The notes: generated from the letters alone by a model not told the origin. A stretch of 59,438 nucleotides of DNA from Planctomycetota bacterium (GCA_016873095.1 VGYC01000020.1:1-59438); one strand, 5' to 3'; numbered from the stretch's first letter, positions 35,901 through 44,444 are shown. A program made the numbers and translations.

Positions 35901-36574
35901 CCCGCTTATGGCGCTTGCCCGACGGCCAGCCCGCCGCGATGTTCAAGCATGACGAAGCAATCCGTAGCCTGGCCTTCAGCATGAACGGCCAGCGTCTCGC
36001 CACCGCCAGCAATGACCGCACCGCGCGCGTGTGGGATATTGCCAGCCACAAACCGGTCGCGCCCGGGTTGCCCCATGCTTCGGTGTTGACGTCCGTCGGC
36101 TTCAGTCCCGACGGGACCACGCTGGCCACCGGCAGCGATGACAACACGGTGCGCCTCTGGGACGTTTCGACCGGCAAGCCGCTGTCGGCCCCGCTCGAGC
36201 ACGTTGGTTCGGTGACGAGCCTGGACTTCAGCCCGGACGGCCGTCTCTTGCTCACCGGCTCGATCAGCAATCATGCCACCGTCTGGGACGTGGCTCGCGG
36301 CGAGCGCGTGCTGCCCAACCTGCAGCATGGCCGAACGGTGCTCGACGTGTTCTTTCATCCCGACGGCAAGCGCTTCGTCGTCGCCTGCGCCGACGGCAGC
36401 GCCCGCTTGTGGGACATGCCGAGCGCCGCGGAGTCTGTGAACCGTCTGCGGCTCATCACGCCGGCGCTGAGCGGCAGCCGCTTCGATGACAGCGGCGTCG
36501 TCGTTCCCTTGCAAATGAACGAGTTCCGCGACATCTGGCGCGAGTATCAGGCAATCCAGAAGAATGGTCGGTGA
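32975..36574 (+). CDS. Membrane Ser/Thr protein kinase with 16 WD40 repeats
   Basis: A 1199-residue protein from the ATG at 32975. Residues about 65-350 are an Hanks-type kinase: G-loop LGRGGMSVV (72-80), catalytic Lys95 in LVALKM, HRDLKPAN at about 186-193, DFG at about 231 and TPSYMAPEQAAG. A transmembrane helix lies at about 376-398 (TLSAMLSVCVIAVAALLYAG). Residues 490 to the end hold 16 WD40 units of the form FSPDGRLLLTxSxDGTARxW, enough for two seven- or eight-bladed propellers. The kinase is cytoplasmic and the propellers face the periplasm if the helix spans once. It converges on the zinc-ribbon gene with a 14-base gap. Confidence 0.93.
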   Translation: MIPASENDQPTVSESGQAEDAAARRDTGQLTAALPEANPATADADATLVSAPATAGTGHETSIPGYAIIDELGRGGMSVVYRARQLSLNRLVALKMILAGVHSGPKERQRFRTEAEAIAKLQHPCVVQIYEVAEHDGQPFFALELVDGGSLQGYIDRGPVSVEESAQLIAKLARAMQVAHQHGIVHRDLKPANILLASAGHADEARSGDDAAQPTDGVRPSLAAMIPKVTDFGLAKMLDQGVGQTNTGAVLGTPSYMAPEQAAGRIKEIGPWTDIYALGAILYELLTSRPPFGGDSTLMEILHKVRTEDPVSPVRLRARIPRDLETICLKCLHKDPRKRYKTAEALADDLRRFQRGEPIQARPISAVERSWKWLKRHPTLSAMLSVCVIAVAALLYAGIRHHANLDSAFRELEKSQEQTRLESVRAQSEVTRLKVAKGMYLANNDNLLEAIPWLVDALMLDGDNADAEPMHRRRIGFVLQHCPKPLQVWFHDDRVFSAEYSLDGKHTVTASQDATARMFDALSGATIGPPLRHGGPVQHASYSPDGRHVATASDDGRARIWEAKSGKLVSDALRHDGPVCRVVFSRDGKLIGTGSADGTARVWRMPAGQPVGKPLRHPGPVKRLEFTPDGLLIVAGSMDGTVQCWDVNSSKPLWSSAARHDKGITQVRVDRDGHTVLTSSLDGTARVWETTTGKPLSPPLRHAGQVLWASLSPDGKRVVTASDDNSARIWDAVSGNQVADPMFHKSDVTFAVFSHDGHRVATASDDNMVRLWDARTGRSIGSSIKHNGTVQSLQFSPDDRHLLTSSTDGTARVWLPSPESGAAASFQHRAAVVQAAFNSKGDLLLTASLDGSARLWDLSGKELGKPMTHAGAVNHARFSPDGRLLVTAGSDGLAAVWETSSASKLFDLKHVGPVLDAAFSPDGKLIATCGPDRSARLWNVGNGKLAATMKHDALVTRVVFSPSDPLLATASTDGSARLWRLPDGQPAAMFKHDEAIRSLAFSMNGQRLATASNDRTARVWDIASHKPVAPGLPHASVLTSVGFSPDGTTLATGSDDNTVRLWDVSTGKPLSAPLEHVGSVTSLDFSPDGRLLLTGSISNHATVWDVARGERVLPNLQHGRTVLDVFFHPDGKRFVVACADGSARLWDMPSAAESVNRLRLITPALSGSRFDDSGVVVPLQMNEFRDIWREYQAIQKNGR

Positions 36575-36588
36575 TGGCCGGGCGGTCC

Positions 36589-38382
36589 TCAGTTGCCCAG
36601 CGCTATGCCCGTGAGGAGCATGGCCCTGATTCGCAGGTCCTGCGTCGTTTCGAGGATGTCGCGGACGTCGCCGCCGTGGCCATGGTGCGCGTTGTGGCGT
36701 GCCCAGATTTCCCAGGCTAGGGCGTGGGCGAGGGAATTCTTGTCCTTGACCTCCTCGGGGATGGCCGCGTCGGCAGCGGCGCCGTCAAGCTTTGCCAGGC
36801 GTGCCCGCACGATCTCCAATTCGCCCCAGCTCTTCAGCTCGGCGGCGCGCTTGTCGTCGCCGCCGCGCGGTTTCAGCCAGTCGCGGGCCGTCTCCAGCTG
36901 TCCGGAGCGGGCATAGGCCTTGACAAGCTGATAGCGCGACCAGGGGGGCAGCGCGGCGCCCTTCATTTCCTCGTTCATGATCTGGGCGGCGGGGCCGATA
37001 AACATCGCTGCCTTGGCGGCTTCGCCGCCGTTGGGGTTGTCCTGCAGCAACTCGGCGACGCCGAGGGTCGCAAGCAGTCGGCCTTCCGTCGGGCCGGCAA
37101 TCGTCGCGATGTTCCTGGCGCCGTCGATATCGCCCTTGCGCGCCTTGCCCTCGGCGTAGCCGCAACGCGTGATCACATCGATCTCCGCCCCCGCTTCGGG
37201 CAGCGGAAACTGCTTGGCAACCTCCGCCGCCTTGCCCTGCTCCAGCAAGATTGCGATGAGCTGGGCTTGCAGCAGCGACCGGCCGCCGTCGAGCGGGATG
37301 AGCCTCCGGACAAGTGTGTCCGCCAGCGCCCCTTGCCCCTGGGCAAAAAGCCGGGTCACCAAAGCGCGCAGGCCGATGATGCGTGCCTCGTCGGCGTGAA
37401 TACGCCCCAGGACCACGCCCAGGTCTTTCTCTACGAGGTCGCTCCACTTGACCCGTTCCTTGGCGATGGCGTCGCGCTCGTTGCCGCCCAGTTCCAGCAT
37501 GGACAGAGCCAGCTCGACGAGCGACAGGTCCACCTCGGGCGAAATCCTGTTCGGGTCTGCGGACAGCTTGCTGTAGGCGGCGCGGAAGAGCGTGCGCGCC
37601 TTGCTCGCCTCGCTCTTGCGCGCGTGGATCTCGCCGGCCCTGCGCAAGACTTCAGCCGTGATGTCGTCAGGGAGCTTGTCCTTGCTCTTGCTCTCGACCA
37701 TTTCCATCACTTGCTCGAGGCTGTCCTTCTGCGCGACCTCGCGTTGCTGGCGGTTGATGAGGCAGCCGGCAAACCACACGACGCCGCCCAGTGCCGCGGC
37801 AATGGCGGCGCGGCGGATCCAGCCGAGCACGCCGACCGGCTCCGCCTCTTCTTCCGGAATGGCGTCGGCCTCGGTCAGGGCCTCCATGCTGACGCGCTTG
37901 ACCGTGCCGGCATCCCAGGTGCCCTCGGGCGCGGGCGGCTTCTGCGCCGCCAGGGCCACCGACGGACCTTCCTGCACCGTCCGCCAGTCCTTGGGCTTGT
38001 CCTCCTTGGGATTGGGCACGCGGATGATGCGCTTGCACTCCGGGCATGGCGACTTCTTGCCGGCCAGGTCCAGCGGCAGCTTCAACTGGGCATCGCAGAA
38101 ATCGCATGTGAAATCGATGGTCCCGCTGGGCTTGGGGGCGGCCTTCGCTTCCTCGGCCTTCTTCTTGTTGTCCTCCTCCGCGAGCGCGGCGGCGGCGAGC
38201 GCTTCCACCTCCTCGGGCCGAAGCTGCGGCGCTGGCGGTGCCGCTGCCGGCTGGGTCGCCGGTTGCGCCGCCGGGACGATGACAGGCTTCTTGCACGCTG
38301 GACAGGCCACGCGCTTGCCGCCCAGGTGGTCCTTGACCACCAGGCCCTTCTGACAGCTTGTGCACTTGAAGCGAATCGGCAT
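36589..38382 (-). CDS. Membrane protein with two zinc ribbons and a helical repeat domain
   Basis: A 597-residue protein from the ATG at 38382. Two Cys4 ribbons open it: CTSCQKGLVVKDHLGGKR with VACPACKKPV, then CDFCDAQLKLPLDLAGKK with SPCPECKRIIRVP. A Pro/Ala- and Glu/Lys-rich linker separates them. One transmembrane helix (AIAAALGGVVWFAGCLINRQ) follows at about residues 190-210. The rest is helical and TPR/HEAT-like. The ribbons should lie in the cytoplasm. The N-terminal module is shared with the gene at 40419, and such ribbons are common in large planctomycete membrane proteins. The function is unknown. Confidence 0.78.
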   Translation of the reverse strand: MPIRFKCTSCQKGLVVKDHLGGKRVACPACKKPVIVPAAQPATQPAAAPPAPQLRPEEVEALAAAALAEEDNKKKAEEAKAAPKPSGTIDFTCDFCDAQLKLPLDLAGKKSPCPECKRIIRVPNPKEDKPKDWRTVQEGPSVALAAQKPPAPEGTWDAGTVKRVSMEALTEADAIPEEEAEPVGVLGWIRRAAIAAALGGVVWFAGCLINRQQREVAQKDSLEQVMEMVESKSKDKLPDDITAEVLRRAGEIHARKSEASKARTLFRAAYSKLSADPNRISPEVDLSLVELALSMLELGGNERDAIAKERVKWSDLVEKDLGVVLGRIHADEARIIGLRALVTRLFAQGQGALADTLVRRLIPLDGGRSLLQAQLIAILLEQGKAAEVAKQFPLPEAGAEIDVITRCGYAEGKARKGDIDGARNIATIAGPTEGRLLATLGVAELLQDNPNGGEAAKAAMFIGPAAQIMNEEMKGAALPPWSRYQLVKAYARSGQLETARDWLKPRGGDDKRAAELKSWGELEIVRARLAKLDGAAADAAIPEEVKDKNSLAHALAWEIWARHNAHHGHGGDVRDILETTQDLRIRAMLLTGIALGN

Positions 38383-38559
38383 TTGCAGTGTGTCCGGTGC
38401 TCGTCGGTTTCGGGTCCCCGCCTGCGGTTTCGCGCGCTGCGTCACAAGCCGAATCGTTGCGACTTCGACGCCCAAGTGACATTGTAATGCATGCCAGAAA
38501 ACTTGAATAGTTGCTGCAGTGGTCGCCACATTCGGATCTGTGAAGTCGCACGGAAAGCG

Positions 38560-38952
38560 CTATGGATCTCTGGCGCGGCGCTTCGCCTCTTTGCAATACT
38601 GCCGGGCCAACCCACCCAAGTCCATCGAATCGCGAAAGCAGCCTGCAGCAATCGTGACTTTGCCCTTGCGATTAAGCACTTCCTCAGAAAGATGCTCAAG
38701 CATCGAACTCTTCATTAGCCGCAGGGTCATGAGCGCGTAAGCCACAACCAGTTGCTGGGGTGCGGTCAGGAGAGCCACGAGGGCATCATGGAACTGGGGA
38801 TACTCACGGGCAATTTGCTCTGCGACCAAAAGAGCTTCTGGAAGTTGAGCCGACCGCGTCGGGGTAGTGTGCAGAACTTGCGCCCTCTCCCAAAGGCGGA
38901 CGGCACGATCCAGAACGGCTTCTTCGTCAACCACGAAACACCATGACGTCAA
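38560..38952 (-). CDS. Small hypothetical protein
   Basis: A 130-residue helical protein that may start at TTG 38952 (MTSWCFVVDEEAVLDRAVRL). It contains LPEALLVAEQIAREYPQFHD, ALVALLTAPQQLVVAYALMTL and a charged C-terminal QYCKEAKRRARDP. Base composition is less GC-rich than its neighbours. No family is recognised. It lies in the gap between the zinc-ribbon gene and ispG on the same strand; the start codon and the lack of a clear ribosome binding site leave some doubt. Confidence 0.5.
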   Translation of the reverse strand: MTSWCFVVDEEAVLDRAVRLWERAQVLHTTPTRSAQLPEALLVAEQIAREYPQFHDALVALLTAPQQLVVAYALMTLRLMKSSMLEHLSEEVLNRKGKVTIAAGCFRDSMDLGGLARQYCKEAKRRARDP

Positions 38953-38993
38953 CGATTGACTGGCATCGTGCGCGAAACCGCAAGCGGATAAGG

Positions 38994-40181
38994 CTATCCC
39001 TGCAAGACTGGCAATCTTAGCCTGCCGTCCTCGGCTTCCTCTGCCGCGGCCTTTCGGCCCTGGCTGATCGTCGGCGTGCCCACCTTCAACGTGCCCTTGG
39101 CCGCCTCTTCTTTTTCCCAGGCATCGACCTCTTCCACGAGGGCATCGACCATCTCGTGCTCGAGGACGTTGCGGATGATCTCGCCACGCTTGAAGATGAC
39201 ACCCTTGCCCTTGCCGGCGGCGATGCCGAGGTCGGCTTCGCGGGCCTCGCCGGGACCATTGACGATGCAGCCCAGCACGCTGATCTTCACAGCCGTCTTG
39301 CGCTTTCCCAGCCGCGACGTCAGCTCATCCATGATCTTGACCAGGTCGATCTCCAGCCGGCCGCAGGTCGGGCAGGCGATCAGCTCCGGCTTGCGGACGC
39401 GGCGCTGCGTGGCTTGCAGGATGTCGAACGCCGCCTGGATCTCGACTTCCTTCGGCGCCAGCAGGCTGACGCGGATGGTGTCGCCGATGCCGTCGAGCAG
39501 GATCGGCGCCAGCCCAGCCGCCGACTTGGTGATCGCGTAGGGCGGCTGACCCGCCTCGGTGATGCCGATGTGCGTCGGGTAATCCGCCTGCTTGGCGTAG
39601 AGGCGATAGGCCTCGATGGCGGTGATGATGTCGCTGGACTTCAGTGACACGATGATGTCGCGGTAGCCTTCGCTCTCGGCGATCTCGAGGTAGCGGAGGG
39701 CGCTCTCCACCATGGCCGGCGGGCAGGGAAAGCCGTGCTTTTCGACCAGTTCGCGTTCGAGGCTGCCGGCGTTGACGCCGATGCGCATGGGGATGCCCTT
39801 GTCGCGGGCCTTGCGGATGACCTGGCGATAGCGGTCGTAGCCGCCGATGTTGCCGGGATTGATGCGGATCTTGTCCACGGGATGGTCGAGCGCCGCCAGG
39901 GCCATCTTGTAGTCGAAGTGGATGTCGCAGATGAGCGGCACGTGCATGCGCTTCTTGATCTCGGAGAGCACGGCGGCGTCCTTGGCCTTGGGCACGGTGA
40001 CGCGGATGATCTCGCAGCCGGCCTCCTCCATGCGCGCGATCTCGGCCAGCGTGGCCTCCAGGTCGAAGGTATCGGTCGTGGTCATCGACTGCACCCAGAT
40101 CGGGTTGTCGCCGCCAACGACCTTGTCGCCGACCGGAACCTCGCGCGTCTTGTGTCGCTGGAAATGATGCTTGTAGGCCAT
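38994..40181 (-). CDS. ispG: 4-hydroxy-3-methylbut-2-enyl diphosphate synthase (IspG/GcpE)
   Basis: A 395-residue iron-sulfur enzyme of the MEP isoprenoid pathway. It converts methylerythritol cyclodiphosphate to HMBPP. The TIM-barrel half starts with PVGDKVVGGDNPIWVQSMTT and includes ADIHFDYK-like CDIHFDYKMALAAL, INPGNIGG and RIGVNAGSLE. The 4Fe-4S ligands are in ACPTCGR (about residues 269 and 272) and VLGCIVNGPGEA (about 305, followed by the Glu ligand). It is the compact bacterial form without the plant insertion. GGAG lies 5 bases before the ATG. The C-terminal 30 residues are longer than in E. coli IspG and charged. Confidence 0.96.
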   Translation of the reverse strand: MAYKHHFQRHKTREVPVGDKVVGGDNPIWVQSMTTTDTFDLEATLAEIARMEEAGCEIIRVTVPKAKDAAVLSEIKKRMHVPLICDIHFDYKMALAALDHPVDKIRINPGNIGGYDRYRQVIRKARDKGIPMRIGVNAGSLERELVEKHGFPCPPAMVESALRYLEIAESEGYRDIIVSLKSSDIITAIEAYRLYAKQADYPTHIGITEAGQPPYAITKSAAGLAPILLDGIGDTIRVSLLAPKEVEIQAAFDILQATQRRVRKPELIACPTCGRLEIDLVKIMDELTSRLGKRKTAVKISVLGCIVNGPGEAREADLGIAAGKGKGVIFKRGEIIRNVLEHEMVDALVEEVDAWEKEEAAKGTLKVGTPTISQGRKAAAEEAEDGRLRLPVLQG

Positions 40182-40418
40182 CGGAACTCCGAAAACAGTG
40201 TTCAGTTTTCAGTGTTCAGTTTTCAGCAATGCCATAACCGAACGCGAAAACTCTCTGGTCCTAGTTTCTTGTTTTCGCTGCGCCGCGTCAAGGCGGACAG
40301 GAATCGCCAGCTCGTGTGGTTCGTGTATCGTTGACCATGGCACACTAACCGTTAGAATGAGCCACAATTCACACCTGAATGCGTCCCGAACCGGCGGGAC
40401 AGACTCGGGAGTGTTGCG

Positions 40419-42098
40419 ATGGCAGAATCCATTCGTTGCAGCTGTCCCCGTTGTGCAACTCGCTTGACTGTCAAACAAGCTGGAACGGCGGGCAAACGAA
40501 TCAAATGCCCCAAGTGCCTCAAGCCATTCGTGATTGAAGAGATGGCGGATGAAGACGAAGAAACCGATCGCACCGCTCGCCGGTCGCTGCCCCGAGATCA
40601 TGACGAAGTCGAGCGTGAGAGCCCCAAGAAACGCAGGATGCGCCGGGATGACGACGATCCAGACGATGGCTACGGTCTGGAAACCGAGGAGGCGCCGAAA
40701 GAGGTAGCGCCCAGGATCCGGACCAAGGTGCGAAAGAAGGCTCGTCGCGAAGAGGACGTGCCGGTGCGGCTGCCCTGGCGATTGCTCAGCGGCGTAGTCG
40801 GTGCGGCATTTGGAGCGCTGGGAGGATTCTTGGGCTTGCTGGTCGGCGATTTGAGAGGCGATGTCCTGGGGTTCGCTATTGGTGGGGCGGTGGCGGGAGC
40901 TATTCTTGGTGGGCCGCTAGGAGTCGTTTATGGTCTTTCCAAGGGCAAAACTGGGGCGGCACTGCTGACAGGTCCATTGGTTGGCTTGTTCGTGGTTGGG
41001 CTGGCCGGAGCTGGAATCGGCGCCCTCGCCAAGGAAAAAGGCGGCTTTTCTTCCTCCGTCTGGTTGATCGCTTGGCCGGTCATCGGCACGATGTTCGGCA
41101 TTTTCCTTGAAGTCATTTTCGATGAACCACCTCAGTACCGTATGCGCGCGATCAACGAAGAAGACGACCGACCGGCTTCGGGCAAGCAAGGCCGCCGATC
41201 CAGAAAAAAAGGGCGAGTGATTGGCCTGGCGCCCTTGCTGATTCTGGGCCCGCCGATGGTCGTTTCTCTCGTCCTGTCCCCGTTATTCCCGTGGGCGGCC
41301 ATGACGGCAGTGTCTACGGGACTCTGGGCCGGCATCTTGGGGTTTGTGATGTCCTATCGCCTGTTCAAGAAGAAGGGCCTCGATGACGAAATGGACGACG
41401 CCATGCACGATCGAAGCTTCCTGGAGACTTTTGGCATTGCCGCCGTCATTGGAGGCATCGTCGCCGAGCGCGCCCATCGGGGGAACAATCCGGCGCCGGC
41501 GCCGGCAGTCGTTCAGCAGCCAAACCCGGGACCTGGAGTTGTCGAGCAGCCCACGCCACAACCTGGTCAACGCCCCGAAGACAATGCGCCGGCGGTACCG
41601 CGGCTCACCGGTGACCGGCAAATCGACGTATTGCTCGCCCAGCTTGGTGACGAAAAACAACCGATCAACCGCATGGCGGCGGCCAACACATTCGGTCGCA
41701 TGCAGCCCAACGAACACCGCGCCGTCGTCGCAGAGAAGTTGGCCGAGGTTGTGGTAGGCGCCAATGAATTCGGTCGCGGCGAGGCCGCCCGGGCCCTCAT
41801 CATTTGGGCCACTCCCAAGCAGATTCCTACATTGATCCGTGGCCTGCGCAACGCCGGCGTCCGCAACGCCATGGGCAAGTCGCTGCGGACGGTGGGCTCG
41901 GCAGCCGAAAACGACGTGCTGCAACTCCTTGGCGACCAGGATATCGGCATCCGCCGTGAAGCCGTCGAGATTCTCAAGGACATCGGCACACGACAGAGCC
42001 TGCCCGCTCTGCAAGACCTGATCGATCGCAATGACTTTTTTACCCGGCAGCCTGCTCGCGAAGCCATCGCCGCCATCCAGGCCCGGGCTGGAACATGA
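40419..42098 (+). CDS. Zinc-ribbon, glycine-rich membrane and HEAT-repeat protein
   Basis: A 559-residue protein from the ATG at 40419 with GGGAG upstream. Residues 7-35 form a Cys4 zinc ribbon (CSCPRCATRLTV... KCPKCLKPFVI). A highly charged linker (about 40-115) follows. Residues about 117-340 hold several glycine-rich membrane helices (GVVGAAFGALGGFLGLLVG, GFAIGGAVAGAILGGPLGVV). A Pro/Gln linker leads to HEAT-like repeats near the end (RQIDVLLAQLGDEKQPINRM, DQDIGIRREAVEILKDIG). The function is unknown; the ribbon is shared with the gene at 36589. Confidence 0.75.
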   Translation: MAESIRCSCPRCATRLTVKQAGTAGKRIKCPKCLKPFVIEEMADEDEETDRTARRSLPRDHDEVERESPKKRRMRRDDDDPDDGYGLETEEAPKEVAPRIRTKVRKKARREEDVPVRLPWRLLSGVVGAAFGALGGFLGLLVGDLRGDVLGFAIGGAVAGAILGGPLGVVYGLSKGKTGAALLTGPLVGLFVVGLAGAGIGALAKEKGGFSSSVWLIAWPVIGTMFGIFLEVIFDEPPQYRMRAINEEDDRPASGKQGRRSRKKGRVIGLAPLLILGPPMVVSLVLSPLFPWAAMTAVSTGLWAGILGFVMSYRLFKKKGLDDEMDDAMHDRSFLETFGIAAVIGGIVAERAHRGNNPAPAPAVVQQPNPGPGVVEQPTPQPGQRPEDNAPAVPRLTGDRQIDVLLAQLGDEKQPINRMAAANTFGRMQPNEHRAVVAEKLAEVVVGANEFGRGEAARALIIWATPKQIPTLIRGLRNAGVRNAMGKSLRTVGSAAENDVLQLLGDQDIGIRREAVEILKDIGTRQSLPALQDLIDRNDFFTRQPAREAIAAIQARAGT

Positions 42099-42135
42099 TG
42101 CTTGACTCAGCTTTCACCCCAACCACCGCTGCTTG

Positions 42136-43557
42136 ATGCACAATCCGACATCCACCACCCGCGGACAATGGCTGGCACTGACGGCGGCGCTCCTGGGCTG
42201 GATGTTCGACGGCTTCGAGATGGGGCTGTTCCCCGTCGTAGCCCGGCGGGCCATTCGCGACCTGCTCGGCAACGTCGGTGAAGACGAGGTCGGCAAGTGG
42301 ATGGGGCTGGCCACGGCCTGCTTCCTGGTCGGGGCCGCCTCCGGCGGCGTGCTGTTCGGCTGGCTCGGCGACCGTCTGGGCCGGGTGCGGGCCATGACGC
42401 TCAGCGTGGTCATGTACTCGCTGTTCACCGGGCTGTGTGCCTTCGCCCAGTCGCCTGCCCAGGTGGCGGCCCTGCGCTTCATCTCGGCACTGGGCATGGG
42501 GGGCGAATGGGCTCTGGGCGTGGCCCTGGTGATGGAGATCTGGCCGGACAAGTCACGCGCCTTCCTGGCCGGGTTGATCGGCGCGGCGGCCAACGTCGGC
42601 TTCCTACTCGTGTTTGCAATGGGAGGGTTGCTCGCCGGCATGCACTGGCGCTGGCAGATCGGCATGGGCGCCGTCCCCGCGCTGCTGGCATTCTTCATCC
42701 GCATTTTCGTGCCCGAGTCGCAGCGCTGGCAAGAGGAGAGCCGGCAAGGCCGAGCATCGCACTGGAACCCGCGCGACCTGGGAGGCGTGGGCGTAGGCGT
42801 CGTAGGCGTCTTGTGCCTCATCTTCTTGTGGGCCACCGAGATGGAATTGTGGCTGCGCATCGTCGGCTCGGTGCTGGTGCTGACCGTCTCCACGCTGGGC
42901 TTTCTGTTTCCGGTCTTTCGCTACCTGCAACGCATGCGCGACAGCGGCTTTCTCGGCGTGGGCTTGAGCAAGCCGATTGGCAGGATGCTTCTGGGCGCTG
43001 GCCTGAGCGGCATCCCGCTCATGGTGACGTGGGCCTCGACACAATGGGGGCCGCTCTGGGCCGAGCAGCTGGCCGGCAGCGCCGTGCCGCGCGCCAACGC
43101 CTATACCGGCATGGTCGGCTCTGTTGGCGCCGTTATCGGCACGCTGATCGGCGCCTACCTCGGCAATGCCCTCGGCCGACGGATCACCTATTTCCTGCTG
43201 TGCATCGCCGCCCTCGGCTCCTCCTGGCTTTTCTTCAAGGGCAACGAGATCTTCGACGGGATGTTCCTGGCGTCCTTCCTGCTCGTGGGCGTGACGACGG
43301 CGGCCTTCTACGGCTGGCTGCCGCTGTACCTGCCGGAACTGTTCGCGTCCGGCATGCGGGCAACGGGCCAGGGCTTCAGCTACAACTTTGGCCGCATTCT
43401 CGCCGCCGTCGGCGCCCTGCAAACCGGCTATCTGATGCAGGACGTCTTCGATAGCAGCTACCCGCTGGCCTGCTCGACCATGAGCCTCGTTTACATCGCC
43501 GGCATGGCGCTCATCTGGCTGGCGCCGGAGACCAAGGGACAACCGCTACCGGAGTAG
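42136..43557 (+). CDS. MFS transporter, metabolite:H+ symporter type
   Basis: A 473-residue inner-membrane transporter from the ATG at 42136. Twelve hydrophobic helices can be drawn. The first contains GWMFDGFEMGLFPVVARRA with the D-x-x-E motif of the sialate/aromatic-acid H+ symporters. The MFS loop motif is LFGWLGDRLGRVRAM between helices 2 and 3, and GGEWALGVALVMEIWP lies in helix 4. The C-terminal half includes GWLPLYLPELFASGMRATGQ. The substrate is not predictable; a monocarboxylate or sugar acid is typical. It converges on the HEPN gene with a 10-base gap. Confidence 0.88.
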   Translation: MHNPTSTTRGQWLALTAALLGWMFDGFEMGLFPVVARRAIRDLLGNVGEDEVGKWMGLATACFLVGAASGGVLFGWLGDRLGRVRAMTLSVVMYSLFTGLCAFAQSPAQVAALRFISALGMGGEWALGVALVMEIWPDKSRAFLAGLIGAAANVGFLLVFAMGGLLAGMHWRWQIGMGAVPALLAFFIRIFVPESQRWQEESRQGRASHWNPRDLGGVGVGVVGVLCLIFLWATEMELWLRIVGSVLVLTVSTLGFLFPVFRYLQRMRDSGFLGVGLSKPIGRMLLGAGLSGIPLMVTWASTQWGPLWAEQLAGSAVPRANAYTGMVGSVGAVIGTLIGAYLGNALGRRITYFLLCIAALGSSWLFFKGNEIFDGMFLASFLLVGVTTAAFYGWLPLYLPELFASGMRATGQGFSYNFGRILAAVGALQTGYLMQDVFDSSYPLACSTMSLVYIAGMALIWLAPETKGQPLPE

Positions 43558-43567
43558 CCGACGCCGC

Positions 43568-43954
43568 TCACGTCACGCGCAGTCCGAGTCGCTGCCGGGT
43601 CTCGACGCGCGCCCGCTCGGCAAGCCGGATGGCAGTCTTGGCCTTGCGGGCGTTGGCGTGGAAACCGGGGTAACGGTATTCGACGGCAAAGCGCGACAGG
43701 GCCCGAAGTCCAGGACGCACCTTCGTCAAAGTCGCGTCGCACGGTAGCAGCAGCTTGAGCAAGTCGTCGAGTTCGTGGATTCTTGGGACAGGCAATCCCC
43801 ATTCTTGCAGCAGGGCCTTGAAGAACTTCTCGACCGCTTGCTGACAGTGAAAGCAAACTTCATCGTGAAACGGCGGGTGAATGGTTGACAGTTTTTTGGC
43901 GGCGCGCAGATCGCTTTCGGCTTTGCGAATCCATGGTCGCGTTAGCTTTTTCAT
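43568..43954 (-). CDS. HEPN-domain protein, partner of an MNT nucleotidyltransferase
   Basis: A 128-residue all-helical protein. KAESDLRAAKKL starts the family, then CFHCQQAVEKFFKALLQEWG is the classical HEPN (PF05168) helix, RIHELDDLLKLL follows, and SRFAVEYRYPGF near the end carries the conserved Arg and RYP block. Such proteins pair with minimal nucleotidyltransferases to form HEPN/MNT toxin-antitoxin modules in which HEPN can be an RNase and MNT neutralises it by AMPylation. The upstream MNT gene overlaps it by 95 bases. Activity is inferred. Confidence 0.85.
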   Translation of the reverse strand: MKKLTRPWIRKAESDLRAAKKLSTIHPPFHDEVCFHCQQAVEKFFKALLQEWGLPVPRIHELDDLLKLLLPCDATLTKVRPGLRALSRFAVEYRYPGFHANARKAKTAIRLAERARVETRQRLGLRVT

Positions 43955-44309
43955 GCAGCACCTTACCGTTTGCAACAATCTCACGCAAGAACCAATCACC
44001 CTCAGCCAACCGCCATTGCAGATTTTTCGGCGCGCGCACGATCAGGTCGACGGGGAATGAACAATCGATCTTGGTCAGAATCCGCACCGCCTGGTCGAGC
44101 TCGTCGCGGGCCGGCATGACGACGAGAATGTCGACGTCGCTATCCTTGTGCGGCTTGCCGTTAGCGTAGGATCCGAACAGGATGATGCGTTCGGGCTGGA
44201 AGCGCTCGGCGATCTGCCGTGCAAAATCTTTAATGACGGCGCGCGGCACCAGCTTGCCGTATTGCCAGCGAAACCCGGACGACGCTCGCGCTTGTTTCTT
44301 GCCCGCCAT
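43860..44309 (-). CDS. Minimal nucleotidyltransferase (MNT) of a HEPN/MNT pair
   Basis: A 149-residue protein. The nucleotidyltransferase signature GSYANGKPHKDSDVDILVVM holds the G-S and D-x-D residues for metal and nucleotide binding, and PVDLIVRAPKNLQWRL follows. The domain is complete by FLREIVANGKVLHEKA; the last 29 residues (TMDSQSRKRSARRQ...) lie over the HEPN gene start in another frame, an unusually long 95-base overlap. In a normal module the two genes overlap by a few bases, so the original stop codon may have been lost. Confidence 0.85.
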   Translation of the reverse strand: MAGKKQARASSGFRWQYGKLVPRAVIKDFARQIAERFQPERIILFGSYANGKPHKDSDVDILVVMPARDELDQAVRILTKIDCSFPVDLIVRAPKNLQWRLAEGDWFLREIVANGKVLHEKANATMDSQSRKRSARRQKTVNHSPAVSR

Positions 44310-44444
44310 GCCTCCATGCTACGCGACCGCTGCGCAGCGGACAACAGCAGGGTCCCGACCGGAACGCGGCGGGCGGCCGCCGGCGGCTTGTCCCGAGCGG
44401 CCGTTGCCGCGCTGATCTGATACGCTTTCTAGAGCGAGGCCAGC

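Noticed and set aside
36724-38487. A 587-codon plus-strand frame antisense to the zinc-ribbon gene
   Set aside because: It is the mirror of a high-GC gene with periodic G/C; the minus-strand product has clear Cys4 ribbons and a membrane helix, while this one has low-complexity Arg/Leu/Gly composition.
40198-40225. Two tandem copies of GTGTTCAGTTTTCA upstream of ispG
   Set aside because: It is a real 14-bp duplication, but only two copies in a divergent promoter region with no further symmetry, so I do not claim a function or a CRISPR-like array.
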